From Serinicoccus chungangensis (GTDB lineage Bacteria > Actinomycetota > Actinomycetes > Actinomycetales > Dermatophilaceae), in NCBI RefSeq assembly GCF_006337125.1, contig NZ_CP040887.1, positions 868,001 through 932,000 on the forward strand: a DNA stretch of 64,000 nucleotides, written 5' to 3'. Shown in pieces: positions 1 to 8,479 of this stretch (positions are counted from its first letter, which is position 1; each line of letters begins with the position of its first letter). Below the pieces are notes generated by a model. That model was not told where the DNA came from. It saw nothing but the letters and a program-made list of their open reading frames with translations, and did no database searches. The position numbers and the translations under genes are program-made.

Positions 1-166
1 GCTCGCGCTGCGCCCGGAGCCCGTCCAGCGACAGGTCGTCGATCTCGGCGTCGCGTCCGGGCACGCCCAGGTAGGTCGCCTCGAGCGGGCTGAGCGCCAC
101 GGTGGCGTCCAGGTGGTCCTCGGCGATGCGGTCGATGTCGGTCTGCTCGCGGCTCTGCGTCGTCAC
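1..166 (-). CDS. DUF885 family protein, N-terminal fragment
   Basis: Only the first 55 codons lie in the window; the gene runs off the left edge. After an acidic helix the protein reads SPLEATYLGVPG at residues 26-37, followed by an acidic DDLS stretch, the usual N-terminal signature of DUF885 proteins, which are predicted metallohydrolases. The zinc-binding part is out of view, so activity cannot be judged. The GTG start was chosen because a TAGGTT box sits exactly 6 nt upstream and there is no Shine-Dalgarno sequence, the same arrangement as many genes here. It is transcribed divergently from the membrane protein to the right. The family call rests on a short segment and recall of the family pattern. 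Confidence 0.6.
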   Translation of the reverse strand, partial: MTTQSREQTDIDRIAEDHLDATVALSPLEATYLGVPGRDAEIDDLSLDGLRAQRE

Positions 167-172
167 CCACGC

Positions 173-213
173 AACCTACCGCGCGCGGGGAGGCGTCCCC
201 GCGTGCATACCCT
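173..213. promoter_or_regulatory. Divergent leaderless promoters (DUF885 / membrane protein)
   Basis: Minus-strand TAGGTT (178-173) lies 6 nt before the GTG of the DUF885 gene, and plus-strand TACCCT (208-213) lies 6 nt before GTG 220. Both fit a -10 box placing the transcription start at the start codon. No clear -35 element is seen. Confidence 0.45.
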
Positions 214-219
214 GTGCTC

Positions 220-1257
220 GTGGCCCGCCGACCCCGCCCCGCCGACCCGCGCCGTGAGACCGAGCGCTGGTTCCTCGCCCACGGCCTGTCCTACTTCGTC
301 CCGGCCGAGCGGGCGGCCGCCCGGGCCGCGCTGCGGCCCCGCCACCTCGTGCCCGTGGCCCTGCTCGTGGTGGCGGTCACGGCCGCGCTCGGGGGAGCGC
401 TCGGGTGGGTCTCCCGGCAGGTGAGCGCGGCACCGGCCGTGTGGCTGACGCTGCTCATCCTCGCGGTGCTCTGGTACGCCTCGACCGCCCTGCACGCGCG
501 CCCCATCCTCACCTTCGCCCTGCGGCGCACGGTGACGAGCGTGCCGCTGCTGGTCGGGACCGCCATGCGCGCGCTGCCGCTGCTCCTGCTCTTCGTGGCG
601 TTCCTGTTCATCAATGCCGAGGCGTGGGAGATGAGCGCGAGCCTGCCCTTCGCCACGCACTGGCTGGTGGTCCTGCTGCTGCTCGGCGTCGGCGTCGTGT
701 TCCAGCTCATCCGGCTGCCGGAGGAGGTCGACCGGGCCGACGACGCCGTCGACGAGGCCTTCCTGGAGCGCGCCTGCCGCGGCACGCCGATGCAGGCCAC
801 CCAGGCCCGGTTCGCCGCCGACCCCGGGGTGGACCCGGCGTCTTACGCCCGCGTCACCGGCTTCGAGCGGTGGAACCTCATCATCGCGCTGCTGCTCATC
901 CAGCTGGTGCAGGTGGTGGCGCTCATCGTGGCCGTCTTCGTCTTCCTGCTCGTCTTCGGGTCGATCATCATGCAGCAGCAGACCCAGCTGAATTGGACCG
1001 GTCTGGAGCAGACGCGCCACGTCCCCTACCTCGGCAGCGTCTCGGTCGAGCTGGTCAAGGTCTCGTTGTTCCTCGCCTCGTTCTCCGGGCTGTACTTCAT
1101 CGTCAGCGCGGTCACCGACGACACCTACCGGCACCAGTTCTTCTCGGTCGTCACCGACGAGCTCGAGCGGGCGGTCGGGGTCCGGGCCGTCTACCGGGCA
1201 CTGCGGGCGCAGGAGCGCCGCGACAGCCACAGCGAGGAGGAGCGTCGTGAGCGCTAG
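220..1257 (+). CDS. Polytopic membrane protein of unknown function
   Basis: A protein of about 345 residues that I do not recognise. It has a basic N-terminus (ARRPRPADPRRETERW) and about six hydrophobic segments, near residues 42-66, 74-88, 110-136, 147-164, 220-250 and 277-299, with a soluble stretch between the fourth and fifth; it is clearly an inner-membrane protein. The C-terminus is charged (RAQERRDSHSEEERRER). GTG 220 is preferred over GTG 214 because a TACCCT -10 box ends 6 nt before it. Its end overlaps the methyltransferase start by 11 bases, so the two are probably co-translated. No catalytic motif is visible, and a transport or enzymatic role would be guesswork. Confidence 0.7.
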   Translation: MARRPRPADPRRETERWFLAHGLSYFVPAERAAARAALRPRHLVPVALLVVAVTAALGGALGWVSRQVSAAPAVWLTLLILAVLWYASTALHARPILTFALRRTVTSVPLLVGTAMRALPLLLLFVAFLFINAEAWEMSASLPFATHWLVVLLLLGVGVVFQLIRLPEEVDRADDAVDEAFLERACRGTPMQATQARFAADPGVDPASYARVTGFERWNLIIALLLIQLVQVVALIVAVFVFLLVFGSIIMQQQTQLNWTGLEQTRHVPYLGSVSVELVKVSLFLASFSGLYFIVSAVTDDTYRHQFFSVVTDELERAVGVRAVYRALRAQERRDSHSEEERRER

Positions 1258-2056
1258 CTGGGACCCGGGTCACTACCGGCGGTACGCCACCGAGCGGGAC
1301 CGTCCGTTCGCCGAGCTCCTGGCCCGGGTGCCCGGGCTCGAGCCGCGGCGCATCGTCGACCTCGGCTGCGGGCCCGGGCACGGGCTGCGGTGGCTCGCCG
1401 ACCGGTGGCCGGGCGCCGACGTGCTCGGCCTGGACTCCTCGCCGGAGATGGTGGCCGCGGCCCGGGAGACGGCCGGCGGGGGCAGGGCCCGGGCGGAGGT
1501 GGGCGACCTCGTCGACTGGGCCCGCGGCGGCGCGGGTCCGGGGGAGGTCGACCTGCTGGTGACGACCGCCACCCTGCAGTGGGTCCCCGGGCACCTCGCC
1601 CTGCTGCCCGAGCTGGTCGGCCGCCTGCGCCCCGGAGGGGTCCTCGCGATGACGGTGCCGGGGAACATGGGCGAGCCGAGCCACACCCGGCGCCGCGAGA
1701 TCGCGGCGCAGCCGCGGTATGCCGCTCACCTCGCCGGGGTCGCTGCCCCGGCCGCCCACGACCCGGTCGACTACCTCCGGGTGCTGTCCGCCGCGGGGTG
1801 CCTGGTGGACGCCTGGGAGACCACCTACCTGCACGTCCTCGACCCCGCGGGGGACGACCCCGACCCGGTGTTCACCTGGGTGAACGCCACCGGGGCCCGG
1901 CCCACCCTGCAGGCCCTGCCGCCGGACCTGCGGGCGGACTTCGCGGACGAGCTCCGCGCGGCGCTGCGGGCGGCATACCCCCGGACCGACGCCGGGGTGG
2001 TGCTCCCCTTCCGCCGGGTCTTCGCGGTCGCCACCCGGGAGGACTCTCCTGGCTGA
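1247..2056 (+). CDS. tam: Trans-aconitate 2-methyltransferase
   Basis: A SAM-dependent class I methyltransferase of 269 residues, the usual Tam length. Tam methyl-esterifies trans-aconitate, a spontaneous by-product and inhibitor of the citric acid cycle. The N-terminal WDPGHYRRYATERDRPFAEL is the characteristic Tam opening, followed by SAM-binding motif I, IVDLGCGPGHGLRWLADR, near residues 36-53, the acidic LGLDSSPEM motif and TATLQWVPGH (motif IV region). The conserved GNMGEPSHT loop lies near residue 142. The GTG start lies inside the end of the upstream membrane protein gene, implying translational coupling. Specificity is assigned by family resemblance only. Confidence 0.85.
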   Translation: MSASWDPGHYRRYATERDRPFAELLARVPGLEPRRIVDLGCGPGHGLRWLADRWPGADVLGLDSSPEMVAAARETAGGGRARAEVGDLVDWARGGAGPGEVDLLVTTATLQWVPGHLALLPELVGRLRPGGVLAMTVPGNMGEPSHTRRREIAAQPRYAAHLAGVAAPAAHDPVDYLRVLSAAGCLVDAWETTYLHVLDPAGDDPDPVFTWVNATGARPTLQALPPDLRADFADELRAALRAAYPRTDAGVVLPFRRVFAVATREDSPG

Positions 2057-2133
2057 CCCTCGGCCCGGCGCTGGCCACGGCGGACGGACCTGTGCCAGGG
2101 TGACCGCACCACCAGACTGAGGGGGGGGCGGTC

Positions 2134-3603
2134 ATGACCGCAGACCAGATCGGATTCGCGCTCATCGTCCTGGGGCTCTTCCTGCTCCTCGGCAAGGTGG
2201 TGAGGGTGAAGGTCGGCTGGGTGCAGAAGCTCTTCCTGCCCAGCTCGATCATCGGCGGCTTCCTCATCCTGCTGCTCGGTCCGCAGGTGCTGGGCCGGGT
2301 GGGCGGTCCGGTCGGCGAGAACGGTCTGTTCACCCAGCCCATGCTGGACGTGTGGAGCGCCCTGCCGGGCCTGCTCATCAGCGTCGTCTTCGCCACGATG
2401 TTCCTCGGCCAGGACCTGCCCACCCCCCGGCGCGCCGGCAAGCTGGTCGGCCCGCAGCTGGCCCTCGGTGTCGCCATGGGCTCCGGCCAGTACGTCGTCG
2501 GGCTGCTGCTCGCCGCCCTCGTCCTCGTGCCGCTGCTGGCCGCCGAGCCGATGGTCGGCGCCCTCATCGAGATGGGCTTCGAGGGTGGTCACGGCACCGC
2601 CGCGGGGATGCGGCCGGTGCTGGAGGACCTCGGCTACGGCGAGGGCGCCGACCTCGCGGTCGGGCTGGCCACCGTCGGCATCGTCGCCGGCGTCGTCATC
2701 GGCATCGCCCTCATCAACTGGGGCGTCCGGACGGGGCGCACCGAGATCCTCAAGGGCGACGTCCAGGCGTCGGTCGAGGAGCAGAAGGGCCTGTTCCGCA
2801 AGGACGAGTACTACCCCGCCGGCACGATGACCAGCCGCCCCTCCTCGGTGGAGCCGCTCTCGCTGCACATGGCGCTGGTGGCGGTGGCGATCCTCATCGG
2901 GTGGGTCTTCCTCGAGGCGCTGCGCTGGGTCGAGGCCCGCACCTACTCCAGCGTGCTCATCAACGGCGACACCCCGCTGGAGATCTTCGCCTTCGTCCCG
3001 CTCTTCCCGCTGGCCCTGCTCGGTGGCGTGCTGCTCCAGGCCGTGGCGGCGGCGCTCGGTGTCGACCACCTCATCGACCACCAGATCATGCTGCGCATCC
3101 AGGGCTGGGCCCTCGACTTCCTCATCGTGGCCGCGATCGGCACCCTCTCCCTGGAGGCGATCGGGTCCAACATCGGCTCCTTCCTGCTGCTGGCCGTGGC
3201 CGGTATCGCGGTCAACGTCGGCCTGTTCCTGTGGTTCGCCCCGCGCATCATCGGCCGCTACTGGTTCGAGCGCGGCATCGGGGACTTCGGCCAGTCCATG
3301 GGCGTCACCGCGACCGGGCTCATCCTCATGCGGATCACCGACCCGGACGCCGAGAGCCCGGCCTTCGAGGCGTTCGGCTACAAGCAGCTGGTCTTCGAGC
3401 CGTTCTTCGGCGGCGGGCTCGTCACCGCGCTGGCCGTGCCCGTCATCGCCCTCACCGGCATCTGGCCGCTCTTCTCGGTGATGCTGGCGCTCTTCCTCGT
3501 GGCCCTCGGTGCCGGGTGGTTCTACTTCCGGCCCCGCGCCGACGCCGAGCGCCGCGAGCTGCAGGAGCAGGGCGCCGACGGCGTGGACGCCGTCACCACA
3601 TGA
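2134..3603 (+). CDS. gltS: Sodium/glutamate symporter (GltS family)
   Basis: A 489-residue, highly hydrophobic protein with about ten or more membrane spans. It begins MTADQIGFALIVLGLFLLLG and has the re-entrant-loop-like segments GFEGGHGTAAGM (about residues 149-160) and FGQSMGVTATGLILMRI (about residues 386-402), which match the inverted-repeat glycine-rich motifs of the ESS (GltS) family that imports glutamate with sodium. A cytoplasmic loop near residues 205-235 is charged. A purine-rich stretch immediately upstream acts as the ribosome-binding site. The stop overlaps the MOSC gene start (ATGA), so the two are coupled. Substrate could be another dicarboxylate or amino acid. Confidence 0.85.
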   Translation: MTADQIGFALIVLGLFLLLGKVVRVKVGWVQKLFLPSSIIGGFLILLLGPQVLGRVGGPVGENGLFTQPMLDVWSALPGLLISVVFATMFLGQDLPTPRRAGKLVGPQLALGVAMGSGQYVVGLLLAALVLVPLLAAEPMVGALIEMGFEGGHGTAAGMRPVLEDLGYGEGADLAVGLATVGIVAGVVIGIALINWGVRTGRTEILKGDVQASVEEQKGLFRKDEYYPAGTMTSRPSSVEPLSLHMALVAVAILIGWVFLEALRWVEARTYSSVLINGDTPLEIFAFVPLFPLALLGGVLLQAVAAALGVDHLIDHQIMLRIQGWALDFLIVAAIGTLSLEAIGSNIGSFLLLAVAGIAVNVGLFLWFAPRIIGRYWFERGIGDFGQSMGVTATGLILMRITDPDAESPAFEAFGYKQLVFEPFFGGGLVTALAVPVIALTGIWPLFSVMLALFLVALGAGWFYFRPRADAERRELQEQGADGVDAVTT

Positions 3604-4265
3604 CGGGGAGGGCGCGCGTCCGCTCCACCAACCTCGCCCGCCCGCGGCCCGACCCCGGCACACCCCGCACGACCGGCATCGACAAGCACCCGGTGGACGG
3701 GATCGACGTGGTCGCGCCGGGTCCCCGGCACGGCGACGGGTCCGGGGCGGTGGGGGACCACGTCGGGGACGCCCGCCACCACGGGGGCGCCGACAAGGCC
3801 GTGTACGCCGTGGCGCGCGAGGAGCTCGACTGGTGGGAGGGCGAGCTGGGCCGGGTGCTGCGCGACGGCATCTTCGGCGAGAACCTCACCACGTCCGGGA
3901 TCGACCTGGACGGCCTCGAGCTCGGACGACACCTGCACGTGGGCTCGGCCACGCTCCAGGTCTCCCTCCCGAGGCAGCCGTGCGCCACCTTCGCCCGGCA
4001 CCTGGGGGAGCAGCGGTGGGGCCGCCGGTTCACCGAGCGCGGCGCCTGCGGGGCCTACCTGCGCGTGCTCGTCCCCGGACGGATCTCGCCGGGGGACCCC
4101 GTCGGGCTGGGTGCCCCGCCCGGTCACGGGGTGAGCGTGCGCACCGCCTTCGCGGCGGCGATGGGGGACCTCGGCGCGGCGCGCGAGGTGGTCGCGGCGG
4201 ACGTGCTGCCCGGGAGGTACCACGACGCGCTGGCCCGGCGGGTGCGGGCCGGGGCGTCCCGCTAG
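3600..4265 (+). CDS. MOSC domain protein (YiiM-like)
   Basis: A 221-residue MOSC domain protein. Visible family features are the early TGIDKHPV motif (about residues 22-29), then GADKAVYAVAREELDWW, the FGENLTTSGIDLD motif (about residues 94-106) and LPRQPCATFARH with the conserved cysteine near residue 127. MOSC domains bind the molybdenum cofactor or act in sulfur transfer; YiiM-type proteins act in reductive detoxification of N-hydroxylated compounds. The start overlaps the gltS stop in an ATGA. Its stop codon shares bases with that of the convergent carboxylase epsilon gene, leaving no intergenic space. Confidence 0.8.
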   Translation: MTGRARVRSTNLARPRPDPGTPRTTGIDKHPVDGIDVVAPGPRHGDGSGAVGDHVGDARHHGGADKAVYAVAREELDWWEGELGRVLRDGIFGENLTTSGIDLDGLELGRHLHVGSATLQVSLPRQPCATFARHLGEQRWGRRFTERGACGAYLRVLVPGRISPGDPVGLGAPPGHGVSVRTAFAAAMGDLGAAREVVAADVLPGRYHDALARRVRAGASR

Positions 4266-4507
4266 CGGGGCAGGGCGGAGGCGCGCCACCCGTCCGGCCC
4301 GACCGGCGGGCGGGGCCGGGCGAACCGGGCGCGTGCCGTCCACAGGGTGCGGGCGGCGGGGCAGCGGTCCTCCGGCTCGTCCTGCGCACCGCCCGCGGCG
4401 GTGAGGACCACGGTGAGCGCGGCGAGCTGGGCGGGGGTGGGGGCGCCGCGCACCACGCGCACCAGCGCGGGCGCCTGCGGCTCCTGCACCGCCGGGGTGT
4501 CGCTCAC
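4262..4507 (-). CDS. accE: Acyl-CoA carboxylase epsilon subunit
   Basis: An 81-residue protein with the short actinobacterial AccE pattern: a variable N-terminus, then [20 protein letters not shown] at residues 16-35, and a tryptophan-containing basic C-terminus ([11 protein letters not shown]...GWRASALPR). AccE subunits stabilise the complex of the biotinylated alpha chain and the carboxyltransferase beta chain. The GTG start overlaps the beta subunit stop (GTGA), so it is translationally coupled to it. The alpha subunit gene is not in this window. Confidence 0.82.
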   Translation of the reverse strand: MSDTPAVQEPQAPALVRVVRGAPTPAQLAALTVVLTAAGGAQDEPEDRCPAARTLWTARARFARPRPPVGPDGWRASALPR

Positions 4508-6123
4508 AGCGGGATGTTCCCGTGCTTGCGCGGTGCCCGGTTGGACCGCTTGGTGCGCAGGTGGCGCAGGGCGCGGGCCACCTCGATGCGGGTGTGCGAG
4601 GGCTCGATGACCGCGTCCACGTAGCCGCGCTCGGCCGCGACGTAGGGGTTGGCCAGGGTGTCCTCGTACTCCCGGATCCGCCGGGCGCGCTCGGCCTCCA
4701 CGTCGCCGCCCTCGGACTGCACCTGGGCGAGCTCGCGACGGTAGAGGATGTTGGCGGCGCCCTGCGCGCCCATGACGGCGATCTGGGCGGTGGGCCAGGC
4801 CAGGTTGATGTCGGCACCGAGGTGCTTGGAGCCCATGACGTCGTAGGCCCCGCCGTAGGCCTTGCGGGTGATGACCGTCACCAGGGGGACCGTCGCCTCG
4901 GCGTAGGCGTAGAGCAGCTTGGCGCCGCGGCGGATGATGCCGCCGAACTCCTGGTCGGTGCCCGGCAGGAACCCGGGCACGTCGACGAAGGTGAGGATGG
5001 GGATGTTGAAGGCGTCGCACGTCCGCACGAAGCGGGCGGCCTTCTCGCTGGCGTCGATGTCGAGGGTGCCGGCCAGCTGCATCGGCTGGTTGGCGACCAC
5101 CCCGACCGAGCGGCCCTCGAGCCGGCCGAAGCCCACCACGATGTTGGGCGCGAACAGCTCCTGCACCTGGAGGAAGTCGCCGTCGTCCAGCACCGCGCGG
5201 ACGGCCTCGGTGATGTCGTAGGGGACGCCGGGGGAGTCCGGGATGAGCACGTCCAGCTCGGCGTCGACCTCGCCGACCTCCTCGTCGGGCTCCTCCTCGT
5301 AGACCGGGGGGTCCTCGAGGTTGTTCTGCGGCAGGTAGCCGAGCAGCTCCTTGACGTAGCCGAAGGCGTCGTCCTCGTCGCTCGCCATGTAGTGGGCGAC
5401 CCCGCTGGTGGAGTTGTGGGTGCGCGCCCCGCCCAGCTCCTCGAAGGTGACGTCCTCACCGGTGACGGTCTTGATGACGTCCGGGCCGGTGATGAACATG
5501 TGCGAGGTCTGGTCCACCATGACGACGAAGTCGGTGATGGCGGGGGAGTAGACGGCCCCGCCCGCGCACGGCCCCATGACGAGGGAGATCTGCGGGATGA
5601 CCCCGGAGGCGTGCACGTTGCGCTTGAAGATCTCGGCGTAGAGGCCCAGGGCGACCACACCCTCCTGGATCCGCGCGCCGCCGGAGTCGTTGATGCCGAC
5701 GACCGGGCACCCGATCTTCATCGCGAGGTCCATGACCTTGACGATCTTCTCGCCGTAGACCTCCCCGAGGGAGCCGCCGAAGACGGTGAAGTCCTGGGCG
5801 AACACGGCGACGGGCCGACCGTCGACAGTGCCGTAGCCGGTGACCACGCCGTCGCCGTAGGGACGGTTGCGCTCCTGCCCGAAGGCCGTCGAGCGGTGCC
5901 GCGCCAGCGCGTCGAGCTCGGTGAAGCTGCCCTCGTCCAGCAGCGCGTCGATGCGCTCCCGGGCGGTGAGCTTGCCCTTGGCGTGCTGCTTCTCGACGGC
6001 CTTCTCGGACCCGGCGTGGACGGCGTGGTCCACCCGTGCGCGGTAGTCCTCGAGCCGCCCGGCGGTCGTGCGCAGGTCCGGTCCCTCGGCGTCCTGGCTG
6101 TCGGCGCTGAGCTGGTCGGTCAT
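4504..6123 (-). CDS. accD5: Acyl-CoA (propionyl-CoA) carboxylase beta subunit
   Basis: A 539-residue carboxyltransferase subunit that transfers the carboxyl group from biotin to acetyl- or propionyl-CoA, giving malonyl- or methylmalonyl-CoA for lipid synthesis. Both crotonase-like halves are present: N-terminal [19 protein letters not shown], the acyl-CoA oxyanion region [11 protein letters not shown] (about residue 145) and [14 protein letters not shown]-terminal [20 protein letters not shown] and [19 protein letters not shown] near residues 400-440. Length and motifs match the AccD5/PccB class, not plastid-type AccD. Together with the downstream epsilon subunit and divergent birA it reproduces the accD5-accE5-birA locus. 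Propionyl specificity is inferred from family and context. Confidence 0.9.
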   Translation of the reverse strand: MTDQLSADSQDAEGPDLRTTAGRLEDYRARVDHAVHAGSEKAVEKQHAKGKLTARERIDALLDEGSFTELDALARHRSTAFGQERNRPYGDGVVTGYGTVDGRPVAVFAQDFTVFGGSLGEVYGEKIVKVMDLAMKIGCPVVGINDSGGARIQEGVVALGLYAEIFKRNVHASGVIPQISLVMGPCAGGAVYSPAITDFVVMVDQTSHMFITGPDVIKTVTGEDVTFEELGGARTHNSTSGVAHYMASDEDDAFGYVKELLGYLPQNNLEDPPVYEEEPDEEVGEVDAELDVLIPDSPGVPYDITEAVRAVLDDGDFLQVQELFAPNIVVGFGRLEGRSVGVVANQPMQLAGTLDIDASEKAARFVRTCDAFNIPILTFVDVPGFLPGTDQEFGGIIRRGAKLLYAYAEATVPLVTVITRKAYGGAYDVMGSKHLGADINLAWPTAQIAVMGAQGAANILYRRELAQVQSEGGDVEAERARRIREYEDTLANPYVAAERGYVDAVIEPSHTRIEVARALRHLRTKRSNRAPRKHGNIPL

Positions 6124-6129
6124 CCCCCC

Positions 6130-6139
6130 AACTTAGCCT
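6130..6139. promoter_or_regulatory. Overlapping divergent -10 boxes (accD5 / birA)
   Basis: The ten bases AACTTAGCCT hold TAGCCT on the plus strand (6134-6139, 6 nt before the birA ATG) and TAAGTT on the minus strand (6135-6130, 6 nt before the carboxylase ATG). The carboxylase and its biotin ligase would then share one melting region. Confidence 0.5.
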
Positions 6140-6145
6140 TGGACC

Positions 6146-6898
6146 ATGACCCGACTGTGCTGGGCCACGCCGGAGCACCACGAGAGCCTCGGCTCGACCA
6201 ACGTCGCCGCGCTCGCCGACCCACGACCCGGACGCGTGGTCGTCGCCGACCACCAGAGCGCCGGGCAGGGCCGCCGCGGCCGCGCCTGGTCCTCCCCGCC
6301 CGGGACGTGCCTGGCGGTCAGCGCGGTGGTGCCGGCCGTGCCGGCAGCGGTGGCCGGCTGGCTGCCGCTGGCGACGGGGGTCGCGGTGGTGGACGCGCTC
6401 GACGCGAGCCGCTGGCCGGTCCACGCCGTCCTCAAGTGGCCCAACGACGTGCTCCTCGAGGCCGGGCCGGCACCGGGCAAGCTCTGCGGGGTGCTGGTGC
6501 AGGTGGCCGACACCGGGGCTCTCGTCGTGGGCGTCGGCGTCAACGTCGACCACGACCGGGACCAGCTGCCGGTGCCGACGGCCACCTCGTGGCGGCTCGC
6601 CCGGGGCGGCGCACCCCTCCCGGAGGGCGCCCGGGACGGCTTCCTCCAGGCCTACCTGCACCGGCTCCGCGAGCTGCACGCCTCCCTCGGGCGCGGCGAG
6701 AGCGGTCCGGTGCGCACGGCCTACCTCGCCCGGTGCGCGACCCTGGGGCGCGCGGTCGTCGTCCACCGGCCGGACGGGGCCGCGGTCCGCGGGGAGGCGG
6801 TCGGGCTGGACGAGGGCGGGGCGCTGCTGGTCCGCGAGCCGGGCGGCGCGGTCGGGGTGCACCACGCCGGCGACGTCGAGCACCTGCGCGACCAGTAG
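6146..6898 (+). CDS. birA: Biotin--[acetyl-CoA-carboxylase] ligase
   Basis: A 250-residue biotin protein ligase, without the N-terminal DNA-binding domain of E. coli BirA, so it is an enzyme only. It activates biotin with ATP and loads it on the carboxylase alpha chain. Visible: LGSTN near residues 12-16 (biotin pocket), ADHQSAGQGRRGRAWSSP (about residues 34-51, the GRGRRGR-type ATP/biotinyl-AMP loop), LKWPNDVLLE (about residue 97), and KLCGVLVQ near residue 112 with the conserved lysine. The C-terminal SH3-like domain ends HHAGDVEHLRDQ. Its promoter is shared with the divergent acyl-CoA carboxylase beta gene, whose complex is its substrate. Confidence 0.92.
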   Translation: MTRLCWATPEHHESLGSTNVAALADPRPGRVVVADHQSAGQGRRGRAWSSPPGTCLAVSAVVPAVPAAVAGWLPLATGVAVVDALDASRWPVHAVLKWPNDVLLEAGPAPGKLCGVLVQVADTGALVVGVGVNVDHDRDQLPVPTATSWRLARGGAPLPEGARDGFLQAYLHRLRELHASLGRGESGPVRTAYLARCATLGRAVVVHRPDGAAVRGEAVGLDEGGALLVREPGGAVGVHHAGDVEHLRDQ

Positions 6899-6901
6899 CC
6901 T
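6896..6901 (+). promoter_or_regulatory. -10 box formed partly by the birA stop codon
   Basis: TAGCCT, whose first three bases are the birA TAG stop, lies 6 nt before the crotonase ATG. This predicts a leaderless crotonase transcript independent of birA. Confidence 0.45.
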
Positions 6902-6907
6902 CACCGC

Positions 6908-7726
6908 ATGGACTCACCGACGATGTTGCAGGTGACCCGGCACCCGTCCGGGGACGAGGGGCCGGGAGGAGAGCCCGGCCCGGTGGTCGAGCTGACCCTC
7001 GACCGGCCGGAGGCCATGAACGCCATCTCCACGGAGTTCGCGCAGGAGATCACCGCCACGACCGCCGCCCTCGCGGCGGACCCGACGGTCCGGGCCGTGG
7101 TGCTCACCAGCGCCCACGACCGGGCCTTCTGCGTGGGCGCCGACCTCAAGGAGCGCAACGGCTTCACCGACGCGCAGATGATGGACCACCGCCTCGTGTC
7201 CAAGCTCGCCTACCGCGGTGTCCTCGACCTGCCGGTGCCGGCCGTGGCCGCGGTGGAGGGCTACGCGCTGGGCGGTGGGCTGGAGCTCGCGCTCTCCTGC
7301 GACCTCCTCGTCGCCGGGGCGGGGGCGACCCTCGCGCTGCCGGAGGTCGGGGTCGGCGTCATCCCGGGGGGTGGCGGCACGCAGCTGCTGACCCGCCGGG
7401 TGGGGTGGTCGCGCGCGGCCTCGATGATCTTCACCGCGCGCCGGCTCAGCGCGCAGGAGGGTCGCGACCTCGGGGTGGTCGACGAGCTGGTCGAGGCCGG
7501 GTCCGCGCGGGGCCGTGCCCTGGAGCTGGCGGCGACCATCGCGGCCAACTCCCCGGTGGCCGTGCGCAACGCGAAGCGGGCCATGCGGATGGGCATGGGG
7601 ACCGACCTGGCGGCCGGGCTGGAGATCGAGGACGGGGCCTGGCGGGCCACCGCGTTCAGCCGCGACCGGGCCGAGGGCGTGGCCGCCTTCGCGGAGAAGC
7701 GCACGCCGCAGTGGCCCGGACGATGA
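6908..7726 (+). CDS. Enoyl-CoA hydratase/isomerase (crotonase) family protein
   Basis: A 272-residue crotonase-fold protein. The oxyanion-hole motif HDRAFCVGADLKERN lies near residues 72-86, followed by EGYALGGGLELALSCDLL (about residues 117-134) and LPEVGVGVIPGGGGTQLL (about residues 144-161), which carries the glutamate typical of hydratases. The C-terminus holds the trimerisation helices ending AFAEKRTPQW. It probably hydrates enoyl-CoA intermediates in fatty-acid or branched-chain amino-acid breakdown; the DLKERNG segment resembles AUH/methylglutaconyl-CoA hydratase-like proteins. It follows birA and precedes a response regulator with its own promoter, so it is probably monocistronic. Substrate is not predictable from sequence alone. 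Confidence 0.85.
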   Translation: MDSPTMLQVTRHPSGDEGPGGEPGPVVELTLDRPEAMNAISTEFAQEITATTAALAADPTVRAVVLTSAHDRAFCVGADLKERNGFTDAQMMDHRLVSKLAYRGVLDLPVPAVAAVEGYALGGGLELALSCDLLVAGAGATLALPEVGVGVIPGGGGTQLLTRRVGWSRAASMIFTARRLSAQEGRDLGVVDELVEAGSARGRALELAATIAANSPVAVRNAKRAMRMGMGTDLAAGLEIEDGAWRATAFSRDRAEGVAAFAEKRTPQWPGR

Positions 7727-7737
7727 CCGAGCGCGCA

Positions 7738-7743
7738 TACTGT
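7738..7743 (+). promoter_or_regulatory. Probable -10 box of the two-component operon
   Basis: TACTGT would start transcription near 7750, leaving a leader of about 20 nt that contains a GGAGGGAG ribosome-binding site before GTG 7770. Confidence 0.35.
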
Positions 7744-7769
7744 CAGGCAGCCACGCGGAGGGAGACGAC

Positions 7770-8474
7770 GTGACCAGGGTGCTGCTCGCCGAGGACGATC
7801 CGACCATCTCGGAGCCGCTGGCCCGCGCGCTGCGGCGCGAGGGCTACGAGGTGACCGTCGCGGCCAACGGCCGCTCGGCGCTGGCCGAGGCGACCGGCGA
7901 CGTCGCGCACGACCTGCTCGTGCTCGACCTCGGGCTGCCGCAGCTGGACGGCGTCGAGGTATGCCGTTCGCTGCGCGACTCCGGCGTGCGGATGCCGGTC
8001 CTCATGCTCACCGCCCGCAGCGAGGAGGTGGACACGGTCGTCGGCCTGGATGCCGGCGCCGACGACTACGTCACCAAGCCGTTCCGGCTCGGCGAGCTCC
8101 TCGCCCGGGTGCGGGCGCTGCTGCGCCGGGGGCCCACCTCCAGCCAGGCCCCCGGGGGCTCGGCGCTGCGGATGGACATCGAGGCCCGCCGGGTCTTCCT
8201 CCACGACCGCGAGGTCCGCCTCACGACCAAGGAGTTCGACCTGCTGCGGGTCCTCATGCGGGAGGAGGGCCGCGTGGTGTCCCGGGAGGTGCTCATGCGC
8301 GAGGTGTGGGACACCTGGTTCGGGTCGACCAAGACCCTCGACATGCACGTCTCCGTGCTGCGCCGCAAGATCGGCGACGACGCGCACGACCCGCGGCACA
8401 TCGTCACCGTGCGCGGCGTGGGCTTCCGCTTCCAGAACGACCCCGACGGCGCCGACGCCGACAGCGTGGACTGA
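7770..8474 (+). CDS. OmpR-family DNA-binding response regulator
   Basis: A 234-residue response regulator. The receiver domain starts VTRVLLAEDDPTISEPLARA with the acidic pair DD, has the phosphoacceptor aspartate near residue 53 in LVLDLGLPQLDG, and the conserved Lys in DDYVTKPFRLGELLARV. The C-terminal winged helix has VRLTTKEFDLLRVLM and TLDMHVSVLRRKIGDD. It pairs with the histidine kinase that begins 5 bases after its stop. The GTG start has a strong GGAGGGAG site. Targets are unknown; no cell-wall or transporter gene is adjacent to hint at the stimulus. Confidence 0.9.
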   Translation: MTRVLLAEDDPTISEPLARALRREGYEVTVAANGRSALAEATGDVAHDLLVLDLGLPQLDGVEVCRSLRDSGVRMPVLMLTARSEEVDTVVGLDAGADDYVTKPFRLGELLARVRALLRRGPTSSQAPGGSALRMDIEARRVFLHDREVRLTTKEFDLLRVLMREEGRVVSREVLMREVWDTWFGSTKTLDMHVSVLRRKIGDDAHDPRHIVTVRGVGFRFQNDPDGADADSVD

Positions 8475-8479
8475 GCGCC

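Noticed and set aside
6908..7726. Crotonase as a 2-ketocyclohexane or CoA-ligase-linked catabolic enzyme
   Set aside because: Motifs support only the crotonase family; neighbours do not form a catabolic cluster that would fix the substrate.
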